The notes: a model not told the origin generated them from the letters alone. A DNA stretch of 64,000 nucleotides from Epinephelus fuscoguttatus (GCF_011397635.1 NC_064771.1:13827379-13891378), one strand, 5' to 3'. Numbered from the stretch's first letter, positions 1 through 12,075 are shown. Translations and numbers: made by a program.

Positions 1-1931
1 ACTCTGTTTCTTTTCTTTTGACTTTTCTAAGATGACAGATGCTGAATATATACTCTCTATCTGATGCTGTGGCTGTTTGTGGTTGGCTGAGAGGGCTGTG
101 AACTCATTAGTTTGCAGCTGTGTTAATCAAATCAGGTTGGGTTTCCATTACGCGTGCCAAACGTGCCAAACGGTGCCAATCCCCTTTGATCTGACATCAG
201 ATGTGACGGAACAGTCAATATAGAGATACATTTATGTGCTGATTGCAGATAGTTGCATTGAATAGTGGTTTTGTGGCTATTTATTGCATCGTTAATGTGC
301 CTGACATTCTGGAAACCTGCCTTTTGGTGACGTGTGCGCACTGTCCGCCGGTCAGCCAAACTTCGGCTTACACCGACTGCGCTCCGCCTGCGCTGACAGT
401 AGACCTGGTTTCAGTTGGCAAGCTTTTAGTGCACCTTCAGCAAAGCCTTTTGGCACGAAACTGTCACTGCGCCAAGCTGCATCTGTTGACACCTCTCCCT
501 GCTGCGCTGCCACACCCATCTCAGCACACCTCGGTCTGCCAAACTACCAAACTGCGTGCACCTTGGGTTGCGCTGCTCGAAACTAGTTCTGCGCGGGGTT
601 CGCCACCCTGCGCCACCCTGCGCTGTGCCGGGAAACTAGAGCCCTTTATCTTTAAGTTTATTTGATATGCAAACAGCCACACAGCAACTTTTCTAAATTC
701 TTTGTTTTCCCCCTCGGCGTAAAAGAATGTGACTTTTTGCGGGCGTTCCCACAAATACCAATTTGATATAGCTGTAGGCCCACCCACACATCAGGAGAGG
801 GTTGGCTTCACACAGCGCTGCCCCAGGTTTTGATTGTAAATTAATTTAACCCAGGCATACACACACATACAGGCCTAAACCATCAATTTCCATTTATGGC
901 AGATTAATTATTTAATGGTCCAGCATGTGCAACTGCTGTCCTCACATAGCTCTGAATATTAAAATAAATTTAGGTCACATTTGTATTCTGGTGCTGTTTG
1001 ATTATGCAGAGTGGCGGAGTTTATGGTTCGGGGCAATTTCACGGTGCTGACATGGAAGTAGTAACAGCACGCGGATACATAGTTTTTGTTATCTTTTTTT
1101 TGGAGGGATCTTCCTCGTCTTTGTTGTGCAGATTTCTGGGACAGACCGATGTCTTTCTCATGCTCAGACTGCAATTTATCCTCTTTTGTTTCCAGTTTTC
1201 TTTTTTCTTTTTTTTTTTCTTTTTTTTTTTGGCTGAGTGTCTCTCTGGAGACGAGGCAGCAAGCAGCCAGACTTCCCTCCATGGAAACACTTGCCATTGG
1301 AAAATAGAGCAGCTCATTTTCTCTGCTGAAAGCCTGCAGTAGACTCATTTTAAAATCAAATCCCCTCACCTTTACACGCAGGCACTTTGAAACATGCAGG
1401 CACACGCAGAGTTAAAATACACACATGTACTGTATCACTATTTTTACGAAGAAATTTCACAAATAATATAACCTGAAACTGTTATGTCGTTCCCTTATAC
1501 TCTTATCTTAAAGCATAAAACACCTGACCAAGTATTTTCTTTAATCCAAACCCTGACCTCCTGTTTACCCCTCGTTCAAGTGTAAATTGGCCAAAAATGA
1601 CACCAACTTATCAGAGTGTCGAATTTGTTCCCCTAAAACTTAAGAAACAAATTCACACAGTCAGAAGTGCTACTTTCACACACACAGCAGAATAACTCAT
1701 TTTGCACCCCTCATTCACAGTGAGGCTTGTTTCGGCATGCCATTTTAAGTGTGCAGTCATTTCAACTGTAGTGACACAGCGTCAGTGCCACAGGGCCGAG
1801 CCATACCCTTACCGTGCTATTAATGATGTTGTGTGTAATTGAAAATAAATTGAAAATCGTGGCTCCCTTAATGAAAGTTCCCCAGGTTTTTCAAAATATG
1901 CTACAAGTGAAAGGCTCCCAAGTATGTCCTG

Positions 1932-1932
1932 T

Positions 1933-1976
<44 letters not shown>

Positions 1977-2202
1977 TCCTCCAACTTTTTTCTGTTCTTC
2001 CTGTCCTCTTCTTTATTTTTTCCTTCCTACCGTCCATCCTTCCTTACCATTTTTCTTCCTTTTCTTTCTTTCATACTCTCTATTTTTCCTTTTGTCTTTC
2101 CCCCTTCCTTCCTTCCTTCCTTCCCTCCTTCCTTATTTCCTCTCTATCCTCCTCTCTCTTCTCTCTCCTTTCTTAGTTCCTAGTTTACCTTTCCCTTCCT
2201 AG
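1932..2202. repeat. (TTTC)n microsatellite and pyrimidine tract
   Basis: A nearly pure TTTC array fills 1932-1978. It passes into an irregular TTCC/CTTT-rich tract that is almost all pyrimidine on the + strand. The open frames over it are only poly-Ser/Phe/Leu readings of the repeat. A second tract of the same composition lies at 2884-3180. Confidence 0.9.
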
Positions 2203-2864
2203 TTTAAGGCCCAGACACACCAAACCGACTTCAGAGAACTAGCGACACCCCCTGCTGCGTCCCCTGCTGCGTTACGTGACATCGGCATGTCTTGGCCACA
2301 AAGTTGCAAAAGAACACACCGCAAAGACTCCAGCCAACAGCCAACAAGCACGTACGTTCTGCACCTGCATGAGAGGAAATAGCTTTCTACACCAGCAGAC
2401 GTTGCAGTCTGTATTTGTCATTCAAAAGGGAAACCGGAAGACCAACGGAACGGATTCAAGTTGCTAGTAGCCAGTTAGCACATTAACAATGCAATCCGAT
2501 GTTGAAGAAACAGAGCATTTTTACCATGCGCCAGAGAACAATAATGTTTCGGCTAAAGAACCCATTGGATAAAGAAAAATAATCCTACCTTATGGAAGGA
2601 GTTTGTTTTGAGCTCACTCCCTCATGACTTCAGCTCTTTGTTTACTTTACTCACTTCCATTGTGATTCTGATGCGCTGAGCTGAACTGCCAATCAGAGTG
2701 ATTTTATTCACTGACGTGCTGAATTGGCCAAAAAACAGCCAGCAGGGGCCAACGAGGGCCAACGGTGCAGGACACACCACACTAACTCGGGCAAAGACAG
2801 ATGCTCACTAAAGGCCCAACATTGACCGATGGCCGACCATTGACTTGTTATGTCAGAGCCCTTA
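2203..2864. mobile_element. Dispersed DNA element inside the pyrimidine tract
   Basis: The left end starts with TTTAAGGCCCAGACACACC, a terminal sequence I recognise from a common fish DNA element. The right end near 2851-2864 carries a decayed inverted copy (about 16 of 24 positions match by eye). The interior has no transposase motif. Pyrimidine-rich microsatellite DNA abuts both ends, so this is probably a non-autonomous element that inserted into one tract. Boundaries are approximate and the class is not assigned. Confidence 0.4.
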
Positions 2865-2883
2865 TGTTCATTATTTCTGTCAT

Positions 2884-3180
2884 CTTCTCCTTCCTTCCTT
2901 CCTATCTTTTCTTTCTGTCTTTACTCATTTATTATTTCATCCTCTCTTTCTTTCCTCCATTCTTTCTTTCCTTCCTCTCTTCTTTCTGATTTTTTTTGTT
3001 CTTCTCTCTCCTCTCTTTATTTTTTCCTTCCTTCCTTTCCATTGCATCTTTTTCTTACTCTCTGTATTTCTATCTTTACATTTTCTCTCTTTTTTAGTTT
3101 CTCTTTTCTATTTCTCCCATTACTTCCTTCCGTCCCTTCCTCTCCATCTCTCTAATTTCCTGTTTCTGTTTTCCTCCCTT
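2884..3180. repeat. TTCC/CTTT pyrimidine-rich tract
   Basis: Low-complexity pyrimidine-rich sequence of TTCC, TTTC and CTCT units, similar to 1932-2202. It appears to be the right half of a tract interrupted by the element at 2203-2864. Confidence 0.85.
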
Positions 3181-3654
3181 CTACCTGTAAAACATTTTGT
3201 CCAGACAGTTGTAGTAGATGCTATTGCATTAAAGAAATGATTTTAGATTACACTTTAGCAGTGCACTGCTGTTGCGTATACTTAGGTGTGACTAATAATG
3301 GTATTATGTTAATGTATAACTAAATTATTCATTCATCCATCAGAAACTGAGCAGCAGGTTCTTGTTTGGGCTGTGAAGTGAGTTATTTAAAGCCAGGAAT
3401 CCCCCGGTGGAGCAAACATTGAGCAAACATTGATGACTAACCCTGTAAAGTCCTTGTGGACATATTTTGGTCATCTTGGGCCTCGAGGTGTTAATAATTG
3501 TACACTGTGCACCTTTATTTGGGATACGTGAGGGACAGAGAGGTCATACGTGGTGTGAATTACATGGCACCCTACAGAGCATGATGTCTATTCATAGTAA
3601 CATCCCAGATTAGATCAGTGACGTAAGCAGAGGCTAACTAAATCAGGCCACTAA

Positions 3655-4800
3655 AAAAAAAAAAAAACTATAAAGCTGTGGTAGGCAGTTTTATTTTGGT
3701 GTCATTGGGGAAAAAATGCCCATAACAAACCTTGGGCGTATTTTAATGGTCTAAAAGAACACTAACTTCTGCACCCCTCCTTGTTCTGCCTTCAGGCTTT
3801 AGAAAATCTAGGCCATGACGGGAGATTTTGGGGAATCACAGGTCATTTCAGAGAGAGGGCGTTCCTGTTGGTTGTTCTGCAAATGTAGATGCACATGCAC
3901 GTCCCTTTGATGAAAGCCTGATTCAATTGCGGAAATTCCTGCAGAGCAAGTTGCTATTCCAGCATTAGCACCAACTGCCTACACTGCAAAGCAACCCAAA
4001 AGCAAAAAAAGACGGACTTATCAAAAAAGATAGTCTGACAATAAATGAGAGAAAATGTGTCAATATCAGTGAAGTGTTTCAGCGATGGAGAGAAAATTAT
4101 GCTAATAGTTTAGCCTTCTGCTAACCAGAGCCAAAGGCTCATGACTGCATCTTGAAGTTCAAGTTTATGTAGCTAACGTTAGCTAGAGCCTCAAATCACA
4201 GTATGTCCTCCACCTCACTTCCCGCCACAACAAACCACCTCATTGGGGGGAGAGCAGGCAGCAGCTTTGGAAATGGTCCCCCAGTCATCATCCACAGCAA
4301 CCCAAATCCAGCCAGTGCGAACCCAAGCTCCAGGGAACTGCACAGCCCCGACTCTTCACCGGATATGAAAACTTTATGTTGCTGCCATTACACAGGTTAG
4401 ACCCAGTGCTGCCGCTGGCCACTAGCCTGCTGTGACACCTGGCACTGGTGAGGTTTGCACTGGCTGAATTCAGGACACTACAGCTGCCAACCAGAGGTCT
4501 ATTACAGAACTGCTGCCTGTCTTCCCCCCGCTAAGCAGTCCACAGCGGTGGAGAGTGAGGCAAAGGAACCATGGGGTGGATAGCAGCTAATTCTTGTCTC
4601 ATTTTGGTCTGATAAACAGAGAAAGAGAGTAAAGCAGGGAGGGGCTGAGAGAGTGGGCTGCAGCTCTGCAAAGGAATAGGATGAAATAAATTCAAATGGG
4701 AAACACTGGGTCACTGTATGAAGAGCGAGTATATGCCCATGGTTGTCTGGTGGGAGGGGCTTAGGACAGAGGGAAGAGCTGCAGATTTTGCCAGGGGAGG
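3655..4800 (+). mobile_element. Dispersed repeat, TAAAGCTGTGGTAGGCAG end
   Basis: The left end, after an A-run at 3653-3667, resembles the end of the element at 18441. The middle (about 4190-4720) reads as a long sequence familiar from fish intergenic repeats, and the 65-codon frame at 4203-4400 within it has no recognisable domain. No convincing right terminal repeat was found, so the right boundary is a guess. It lies in the cpped1 last intron. Confidence 0.4.
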
Positions 4801-4968
4801 TTTCAACCCTTTTTTTTTTTTGTTTTGTTTTGTGTTTTTGTTTTTCCTTTTCCAGATTTCTTCCTATCCCAGGGCTAAGCTCTTGTGTTCCACCCATTCT
4901 ATGTTTGGATTTGTGTAGTTTCTTCTTTGACCAAATCTAGCACTCTCGCACCTCTCTCATTGCCACAG

Positions 4969-5195
4969 GGGTGAAAGCTGTGTTCTCTGGCCATTACCAC
5001 CGAAATGCCGGCGGTTGCCACGGCGGCTTGGACATGGTCGTGAGCTCTGCCATCGGATGCCAGCTCGGCGAGGACACTCATGGCGTCAGGGTCGTGGTAG
5101 TGACCGCTGACAGTGTCATCCACCGCTACCACAGCCTGGAGCAGCTGAGTGCACAAGGCATGGACGAGGACCTCAGGAAGCTCCTGCAGGTCTGA
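4969..5195 (+). CDS. cpped1: cpped1 terminal coding exon (C-terminus of CPPED1 phosphatase)
   Basis: CPPED1 (CSTP1) is a cytosolic calcineurin-like metallophosphoesterase reported to act as a serine/threonine phosphatase. The exon follows a polypyrimidine tract and AG at 4967-4968, begins two bases into a codon (phase set by a missing upstream exon), and runs 75 codons to TGA at 5193-5195. The reading begins [15 protein letters not shown], which carries the GHxH-type metal-binding motif of the family. It is followed by [16 protein letters not shown] and [16 protein letters not shown], which match the CPPED1 C-terminus as I remember it from vertebrates. Earlier exons with the other metal ligands lie upstream of the window, so this is a partial gene here. 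There is no in-frame ATG and none is needed, because the start lies upstream. No canonical AATAAA occurs in the next few hundred bases, so the 3' UTR end is undefined. Confidence 0.93.
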
Positions 5196-5771
5196 AGGCC
5201 AAAGGAGGGAAAATCACAAACATGTAGCTTGTTTTTTTGTTTTGTTTTGTTTTTTTGTACAGTTCAAGCCCTTGTTCTTAGAGGCACGCAAGAGGTGGTT
5301 TTTGGAGAGTGGTGTGTTGGTCAACTCATATCAGCAGATAAGAATGTAAAATATTGAAAACATTCATACTATATGTTGCTTGTAAATCTTTTCTACCAGC
5401 AAACAAGTGTTTTAAAAGGGTAAAGTTGACCAATGGCTCATTCTCCAAAAATTCTACATATTCATTCAAGTGAAAAAAAAAAAAAAACATCTGTATGTTT
5501 GACTATTAAGAAAAGTGGTGAATTTAAACCAACACAGATGAGACTACATGCCAGCCACACATTAGAAAGTGTACAGAATCTGGAGCCTCGACTTTAGTTC
5601 TTCTCTCTGCTGAATGTTTTCCTCGGAGCATCTCTTGGCAGACGGGTTGTTATTATCTCTGCCCCTGGCGACCCAACAGGGGCACATAAAGATCATTGAA
5701 TGTGTTCTAAAACTGTGTTCTAAGTCAGATGTTGTTAGTGTAACTTTAAATGTATCCAAACTTTTCTATTG
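5196..5771 (+). other. cpped1: Probable cpped1 3' UTR and downstream DNA
   Basis: Non-coding sequence after the cpped1 stop with T-rich and A-rich runs (5226-5255 and 5473-5486). I found no clear polyadenylation hexamer and no other gene. Confidence 0.4.
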
Positions 5772-6179
5772 TTAAAAGTAAAATTCCACCCTGAAACATT
5801 GAAACCTCATTGAAAAGAAGCCCCTGCAGGCAGCCTCTGCATTTTCTTACTATTTCTGCAGATAACTGTGGCAACAGTGCAAACAGAGATTCAACATAAA
5901 AGAGGAAACAGAAAGAAGTTCTTGACCAACCATTGACAGGAAGGCAGACGTGGCTTGTGTGCGAAATTCACATAAGCAATGTTTAAAGGCTTTTGAAAAG
6001 CATCATGGGAGATGTAGGAACTCACTAAGGGATATAAAAATAGATCAGACAGGCTGAGACAAAGTGTTGATAAGGAAAAGATATATTTCAGTGTCATCCC
6101 AAAATGTCTATTGTACTGAATGTAGCATGTTTATGTTATCTGACATGTGACAGAATTAAAAGGTGGAATTTTCCTTTAA
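5772..6179. mobile_element. TTAA-flanked MITE with 19-bp terminal inverted repeats
   Basis: The left end reads TTAAAAGTAAAATTCCACC. The right end (6161-6179) is its inverted copy with about two mismatches, and both outer edges are TTAA. The element is 408 bp and has no coding capacity. TTAA target duplications are typical of piggyBac-superfamily elements, so this is inferred to be a piggyBac-type non-autonomous element. Confidence 0.7.
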
Positions 6180-8774
6180 TGATCCTACAATAACCAGCTG
6201 TTGTAGCTATTTCTACTAAGCTTGCTGTTGCTACAGTCTGTTGCCTCGTTGGCTATCCTATGCAAGCTATTCACATTAACATATCGTGTGTGTTTTATAT
6301 GTTTAACGTGGTACAGTGTTTAAAATGTGGAGCTGACTGCTGACCTCTGATCAGATTATGAGCTATCTGTATATAGCCTCTTACACTGCCCTTACAGGTA
6401 AATGACAGGACCTGTGAACCTTTTTTTTTACTGTCCAGTCATTATATGGTATACAGGGAAATATTTCCCAGGGTGACATCTGTGGCAATAGTTACACCTG
6501 ATCTACTATTTTAAAAAGCCTTTGTTGTGACTCCCTCCACAATAAAAGCTGCCCCATGTGCTGCCAGTTTTATACTTTTAATGTGGAGCAGCAGCAGCAG
6601 AAAATTACCAGCTTTCATGAGAGGTAACAGTAACTTAATACAGCTCTGATACAATGTTAGACAGAAAACAGCGTGGCTAATTTTAATCAGATAAAACAGC
6701 AAGGCTGAAAAACAGAATGTAAAGCCAGCGCAGGAATGGCGGACCCCGCCACCAAGAATGAAAACTATTATATGGAGAGGTACTGCCCGAATGGAAATAA
6801 ATAGAAAGGGGATTATAGAAAATAATGGGTTTTATTTTGTGAAAATCTCCAGGATTATCATTTTAAAGTCTCAGTGAAACAGAATTTAGAGTGTCTTTAG
6901 CTACTGTGCTGTGATGTATTTTCCAGTTAAACAGAATATTTGAGCCACGTACACTTACAAGAAGGATTTTAATCAAATCTCTTGCATTTGGAGCATTTGA
7001 TTGGAACACTTAAAAGTGGCGGGCTTCAAGTTAAGCACAATACGGAGCTACAGCAGACTGTTGGCTCCACACACCTCCCTTACCTGGGGCATGTTCGGTC
7101 TGAAAACAGTCTGCACTGTTTTGCTCCAGTTTCTGGGTTGGAAAACGTGTTTCCTGGAAATCTTAGTACACTATCTGCCAGGGCTTTATGGATATGTTTG
7201 CTCTCATTTGGTGGGTGTGTCAGATGTGTTACCAAATTAGCAGCAATGTGTATATCCTCCTGAGACCTGACCTGGTATGCATTTTTAATTTCCCCTAGCT
7301 GTTTGGGGTTAGTAGGACACGATAAGTATAAAAAACGAAACATTGTTGACGATAATTAAGTCCCAGTGTCCTCAAACGAGTGCTTCCTAATTAACAGTGT
7401 CTTAGCTTGTTACCGTTACTAAGATTAGTCAAACGTGTTGCCATATCAAACTACAAACATTATTAATCATAGAGAAACAAGTTTCAACCATAACATTTGA
7501 TCAGGTTTTGGACCTTTTGTGTCAAGATAAGCTGCAGACTGACTTGGCAGAGATGGCTGCCATCTTGTTTTTACATGGATTAGTGTATTGTGGTCTTACC
7601 ACCACTAGATGGCGCAAAAAGTGTCCACAAAAGAGGACAACAGGTCTAAGTTAAGTAGAATGAAGTATGAGGTCCTGTAAACCCAAAATGTGAAGACACA
7701 GGGACTCAGGAGGATATAAACCCCGCCATATTAAAAGTTTGTGTTGGTAGATCAAGATGAGGACATGGGAGAGATGAATGAATTAGACCTCCACTTAATA
7801 GTTTTGGAAATGAAAGCAAAGGTTTTACCCACTGATATCCAAACACAAATATCTTCCTATCTCTGTTCATTTTGTTCGTTAGCTACAACGACCCGCAAAT
7901 GATGAAGTGTAGTTTTATATGACCGTTATCGCCCAAATTCTTTTTTGATTGGATGAGCTAAACGCCTGAGTGCTGGATGAGTCATCAAACATTGAAGCAA
8001 TTTTGAAATAAAAGATATTGCAGGGATTTGGATGTAAAAATGCTCCGATATGGAGTTTTTTTGTTGTTTGTTTTTTCTTTGTTTTTTACCATATATTTGG
8101 CATAACAAGAGATAAATGAACAATCAATACAGGGACACCGGATTAGAACTGGGAAAGTCTATTTTCCATTGCACTGGGTTTTTAATGTCAGATCCTTTGC
8201 TGGGGATCAGACTTTATTTGTGCCCGAACCCATTACTCTAATACAGATAAATTACTGTAGTGTGAGTGTTGCAATATCCATGTGGTTTGTTGTAGCTGCT
8301 TGTTTATGAAAGCAGACTGTTGTGTTTTTTGCGATGGAGATATTTCATCATAGGACCAGAGATGAAATCAAAATCTATGATGCAACACTTAACTTGTAGA
8401 TCACGTCTAATCAGTTTAATCTGTTTAGGATGCTGGCTGTAAATAAAATGAATGAGGTGTGATTGTGTTAAATGCCAAACTAAAGGACTGGTGTCAGGCT
8501 GATAAATCGTAGTCATAGTGATGTGATTAATGGAGGGGAGAGCACAGTATTTCCTGACTGTTTAGTCATAGCTAAAACAACCTCTCAGTGTTACAGCCTG
8601 TGAGCTGCAGGCTTATTTGGAAGCTCACAGTCCTGAAATTGTCTTAAAAATGGACATTTCTGCAACAAAATGACTTTCTCTCTGAGCCCTAAATGACTCT
8701 ACTCGATTACACTATCCACACACACACACACACAGACTCTCACACTCACTCTGACCGACTGGGAATTTAAGGGA
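6180..8774. other. AT-rich intergenic DNA
   Basis: No recognisable exon, RNA gene or bounded mobile element. Short open frames at 6511-6702, 6982-7343 and 8304-8516 have no domain and weak codon structure. Text around 7540-7700 resembles fish dispersed repeats but has no visible boundaries. Confidence 0.5.
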
Positions 8775-8788
8775 GTTGTCATGGCAAC
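8775..8788. promoter_or_regulatory. Candidate RFX X-box
   Basis: GTTGTCATGGCAAC is one base from the symmetric RFX-factor X-box consensus GTTGCCATGGCAAC. It lies in non-repetitive-looking DNA next to a CpG-containing stretch. Function is inferred from the motif only. Confidence 0.35.
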
Positions 8789-8851
8789 CCTTTAGCAACA
8801 CATCTGTGTGTGTCGGAGAGAGAGCGCGGAAGAGAAAGTGTACGTACTGCC

Positions 8852-8876
8852 CGGCTGTGTGTGTGTGTGTGCGTGT
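8852..8876. repeat. Short (GT)n tract
   Basis: Alternating GT with one GC interruption. A short CA tract at about 8716-8737 lies upstream. Confidence 0.8.
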
Positions 8877-8916
8877 GTCCGTCCGTGGTCTAGAGGGTAC
8901 TGTAGGTGATTTTCCA

Positions 8917-8935
8917 TCAGCGATGCGATCGCTGA
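8917..8935. other. 19-bp perfect palindrome
   Basis: TCAGCGAT and ATCGCTGA form exact 8-bp arms around a GCG centre. It may be a dimeric factor site. No assignment is made. Confidence 0.5.
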
Positions 8936-8999
8936 CCTCATTTCACACTGACGGATTCTGTCTCTTTTCCAAAAAGTCAGCATGTGATGGAGGGAGGAG

Positions 9000-9734
9000 G
9001 GGGGGCGTCTGAGAGGAATGGATAATGAGTGTGATGTGTGAAAGACGACTCAGTCCATCTCCTTCATTTCCTGTCTGAGAAGGAACCTTATGTCCTTATC
9101 TATTTTTATATCCTCATGGTAGCCGAGCTCAATCACATTGTTCTTTATCTTTTTTTGTGTGTGTGTGTATGTGTGTGTGAATTTTGTTTTAGAGCACATT
9201 TGCTCTATGAATCGGGGAACATCACATGCTTTGACTTGTTCCCGTGTTGAATTGTGATGTAGGACCATACGGGACGCCATGACTCTGACACAATTGGTTG
9301 TATTTTTATAATAAATGTTGATTTTATCTAATGATGGCGGTGTGTAACTGTGTTTATTATACTGTGTTAGCCACTCTTAGTACTATAAAATGTGGACTTG
9401 GACAGACAACTTCTCATACACTTCTTTTCTAAACAGTTATGAGACTTTCTTAAAAGTTTTTGAACTTCACAACTCAGATATGACAACATTAAATTGCACT
9501 CTGAATTCTTATATCAACCTGTTGCTCTGTCATGTCATTCATACTTAAATAGCGGAGTGTTTCATTAACCAAGATCATCAGTTAGCCCAGCTTACTTCAG
9601 TAAATCAGGCTTATTTTCAGGAAGTTATGTTTCATGAAGGAGGTTTATATAAGACTGACCTAGGTTACCATGGAAACCTGTTCCCCCACTTATCGTGTCC
9701 AGGTCAGGATAGTTATCAGGTGCCTCACTTCAGG
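9000..9734. other. Intergenic DNA, no gene seen
   Basis: Contains a GT microsatellite at about 9157-9179 and, from about 9540, text resembling Harbinger-type fish repeats, including the palindromic GGTTACCATGGAAACC at 9663-9678. No coding exon is visible. Confidence 0.45.
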
Positions 9735-10045
9735 CTGAAAGGAGACGTGTGTAGGATTTAGTGGCATCTAGCAGCAAGGAATACAGATAGCAACTAGCTA
9801 ATACTCCTCCTGTGTGTCAAGCATGAACTCCTGGTTAGGATTCCTTTAGGGTTCATTGTTGAGGAGGTTTTTACCAGGAGCAGAATTATCCTCCAAGGTC
9901 TCCTCCTCTCCAAAACAAAGCGACATGGTGATTTAAACACTGAATAAAGCAGTTTTACATTACAAATCAGTGTTTCTCCGATGCTGTTTAGCTCACTATA
10001 GATTGCAGTGTTAATTTTGACAGCCAGTGTAAATCTAGTCTTATG

Positions 10046-10530
10046 CTGTGTCTCAAATCGCATACTTCTGTACTTACACTTAATATTTTGAGTGCACAAG
10101 TGCGTTCACACTGAGAAGTATGGAAAAATGCAGTGCACTATGAGCACCCGGATGGTGTGTTCAAAACGGTCAAGAAGTTGAGTGTGGAACTATGGACACT
10201 TCTCGCCCTCAATGGTCGCCATCTTGACTACATTGCGGAAGGGGAGGGACCACTAAGCACCACTATACTGTTGTCAAGTATAAGCCAGCAGTATGTTTAT
10301 TGGGTTCATTTAGCAGTCTGTAATGATTTCATACCGCGAATGATAATGCAAATGCTAATGCTAGTTTGCTAACTAGCTTCTTTGCAGTCGTCATTTCCGG
10401 TGAGTGCACAATCTGTGTTTGGTTTGAGACAACACTACCTTGTCCAAATTCATGCACTACGCCAATGAGTACATAGTGCACGTAGTATAGTACATGGAAG
10501 TGTAACGGAAGTATGTGATTTGAGACACAG
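10046..10530. mobile_element. MITE with CTGTGTCTCAAATC inverted ends
   Basis: CTGTGTCTCAAATC at 10046 and its exact reverse complement ending at 10530 bound a 485-bp segment. The inner sequence also mirrors (CATACTTC against GAAGTATG). It has no transposase and sits inside the left part of the hAT element. The ends resemble common non-autonomous fish elements. The target duplication is unclear. Confidence 0.6.
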
Positions 10531-11266
10531 TTTTAGTCTTGAGACAAAAATGCTTATTAGTTTTAGCAACATTTTAGTCATTTTTTTCCATCACAGTTTT
10601 AGTCTAGTTTTTACGGAAGCATATTGCATTCACTTGACAAATTAAAAAAGCCCTGTTTTTCCGAGTATTTTGTTTTGTTTTGTTTTTCGGAGTAATTTAT
10701 TTATTTTTCTGTTTTTTGGTGTAATTTTTTCTGTTTTTTGGGGTATTTTTTTCTGTTTTTTGTGGTAATTTTTTTCTGTTTATCGTGGTAATTTTTTTTC
10801 CTGAACGAGGAGACGAGATACTTCAAAATCTCGCGAGAAGCTCCCATCTGGCACCTGCAAGTGACCCCTGCATCCATGGTGACTCCTGCTCATGGATGTA
10901 TTTTGCATCCGTGCTCCTGCTCCTAGACAATTTCAACTACGGGATCAATAAGGGTAAGGCACGTAATTAGTTACACTCGGGGTATGATAATCTAGCTATG
11001 TTTTAGATGGGAACTGCCCATTGGTCCGACAGCCCATTGGTTCGACATCCCATTGTTCTGACCATATTAGACCCATTGTTCCGAAGTCCGTTCCGAAATC
11101 ATCATGATGCCCTGTGGGAAAGGTCAGGGGTCCGTTTCACAAAGCAGCTGAAATAAGGGAAACTCTGAGTTTTCCGTTTCAAAAAGGGAGGTAACTCTAA
11201 CCTGTTTCAGAGAGAGCGGTAACTTAAGCTCTTGGTCAGTTACCATAGTAACAGACGTTACTACGA

Positions 11267-11569
11267 GATGTTCTAGCATTTCCAGACAATTACCTTTTTG
11301 AGCGGTACCGTTTCACGTCACAGTCCATCATCTACATACACAACCTAATCCGTCCTTACATTTGCAACTTTACCAATTGTAGTCAGGCTCTCACGTCCCA
11401 GCAGATATTGTGTGTTGCGCTGCGTTTCTTTGCAAATGGAAGTTTTTTGTACAATGTCGGAGACCCTGAGCACTTGAGTAAGGCAACTGTATACAGGGCG
11501 GTCAGAAAAGTGTGCTCGTTTTACGGGCATCTGCCTTCTTTCTATTGGCTGAGTAGAAGTCTGTGTTAG
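11267..11569 (+). pseudogene. Harbinger transposase (HARBI1-like) N-terminal remnant
   Basis: The frame is open from 11267 to the TAG at 11567-11569. It includes YLFERYRFTSQSIIYIHNLI, then ALRFFANGSFLYNVGD, then LSKATVYRAVRKVC, which match the helix-turn-helix and early region of HARBI1/Harbinger nucleases. The catalytic DDE residues lie further C-terminal in the family and are absent. No in-frame ATG is seen near the left edge. This is a truncated transposase fossil, not a host gene. Confidence 0.8.
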
Positions 11570-11904
11570 TTTAAATAGGCTTAATTATTTAACAGAACAT
11601 GATATAGATGAGAACACATTTATGTGTGTGAAAACAGCATTATGTCGGGGATAAAACAACTGCACAGTCAAATAGCCACTTAATATTTACTTTACAATGT
11701 ATAGCATGATCAAAATGAGGTACCCCATGAGATCATGCCGAGGTCTTACCTGTTTGAACAATGTTTTAATATTTCATCCTAAACTGCTGCCAAGTGCACT
11801 TCTCCCCTGCGGGACTGCACCTAAATGAAATAAATTAATAGGCTACCATTCAAGCAGTTTTCCCCTTGTAATATTATTGTGATTGCAAAGGACTACATTT
11901 AAAC

Positions 11905-12075
11905 TTACGCACTGACCCGAACAGCAATGTTCTCCCACACCTTCTCCCTCTCTTTTGCAGCTGCAGCGGTGTTGCACTTCTTTTTGAAAACATGTGCAAA
12001 CTCGCCGCATGAGCGCTTTAAGATTTTTAATTCTAATGGGGTGAAAAACGCAGCCCTCCTCTTCCCCGTTGCCAT
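11905..12075 (-). pseudogene. Harbinger Myb/SANT-like protein, first exon remnant
   Basis: From ATG at 12075 the minus-strand frame gives 56 residues beginning MATGKRRAAFFTPLELKIL, with an AAAAKEREKVWENIAVRVSA segment near the end. This is the start of the Myb-like DNA-binding protein encoded by Harbinger elements. The coding run ends at a GTAAGT-type donor that overlaps the apparent stop at 11905-11907, so this was probably exon 1 of a spliced gene. No following exon remains. Confidence 0.7.

Larger units (their letters stand above)
1..4968 (+). other. cpped1: Last intron of cpped1 (3' part)
   Basis: This stretch ends in a 3' splice site at 4967-4968 directly before the cpped1 final exon. 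I found no sequence resembling the upstream CPPED1 exons (metallophosphoesterase N-terminal motifs), so it is taken as intron, with the rest of the gene to the left of the window. It holds a GC-rich unclassified block at about 310-620, a T-run at 1199-1230, two pyrimidine-rich microsatellite blocks separated by a dispersed element, and a second dispersed element from about 3650 to 4800. The intron assignment is inferred from the splice site and from the missing exons. Confidence 0.6.

Noticed and set aside
243..665. 140-codon + frame in a GC-rich stretch
   Set aside because: No domain, overlapped by open frames in other frames, and the sequence looks repeat-derived.
1814..2202. Open frames of 92-120 codons rich in Ser, Phe and Leu
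   Set aside because: They are direct readings of the TTTC/TTCC microsatellite.
9663..9678. Palindromic RFX-like site GGTTACCATGGAAACC
   Set aside because: It lies in text resembling a Harbinger-type dispersed repeat, so it is more likely an element motif than a host enhancer.
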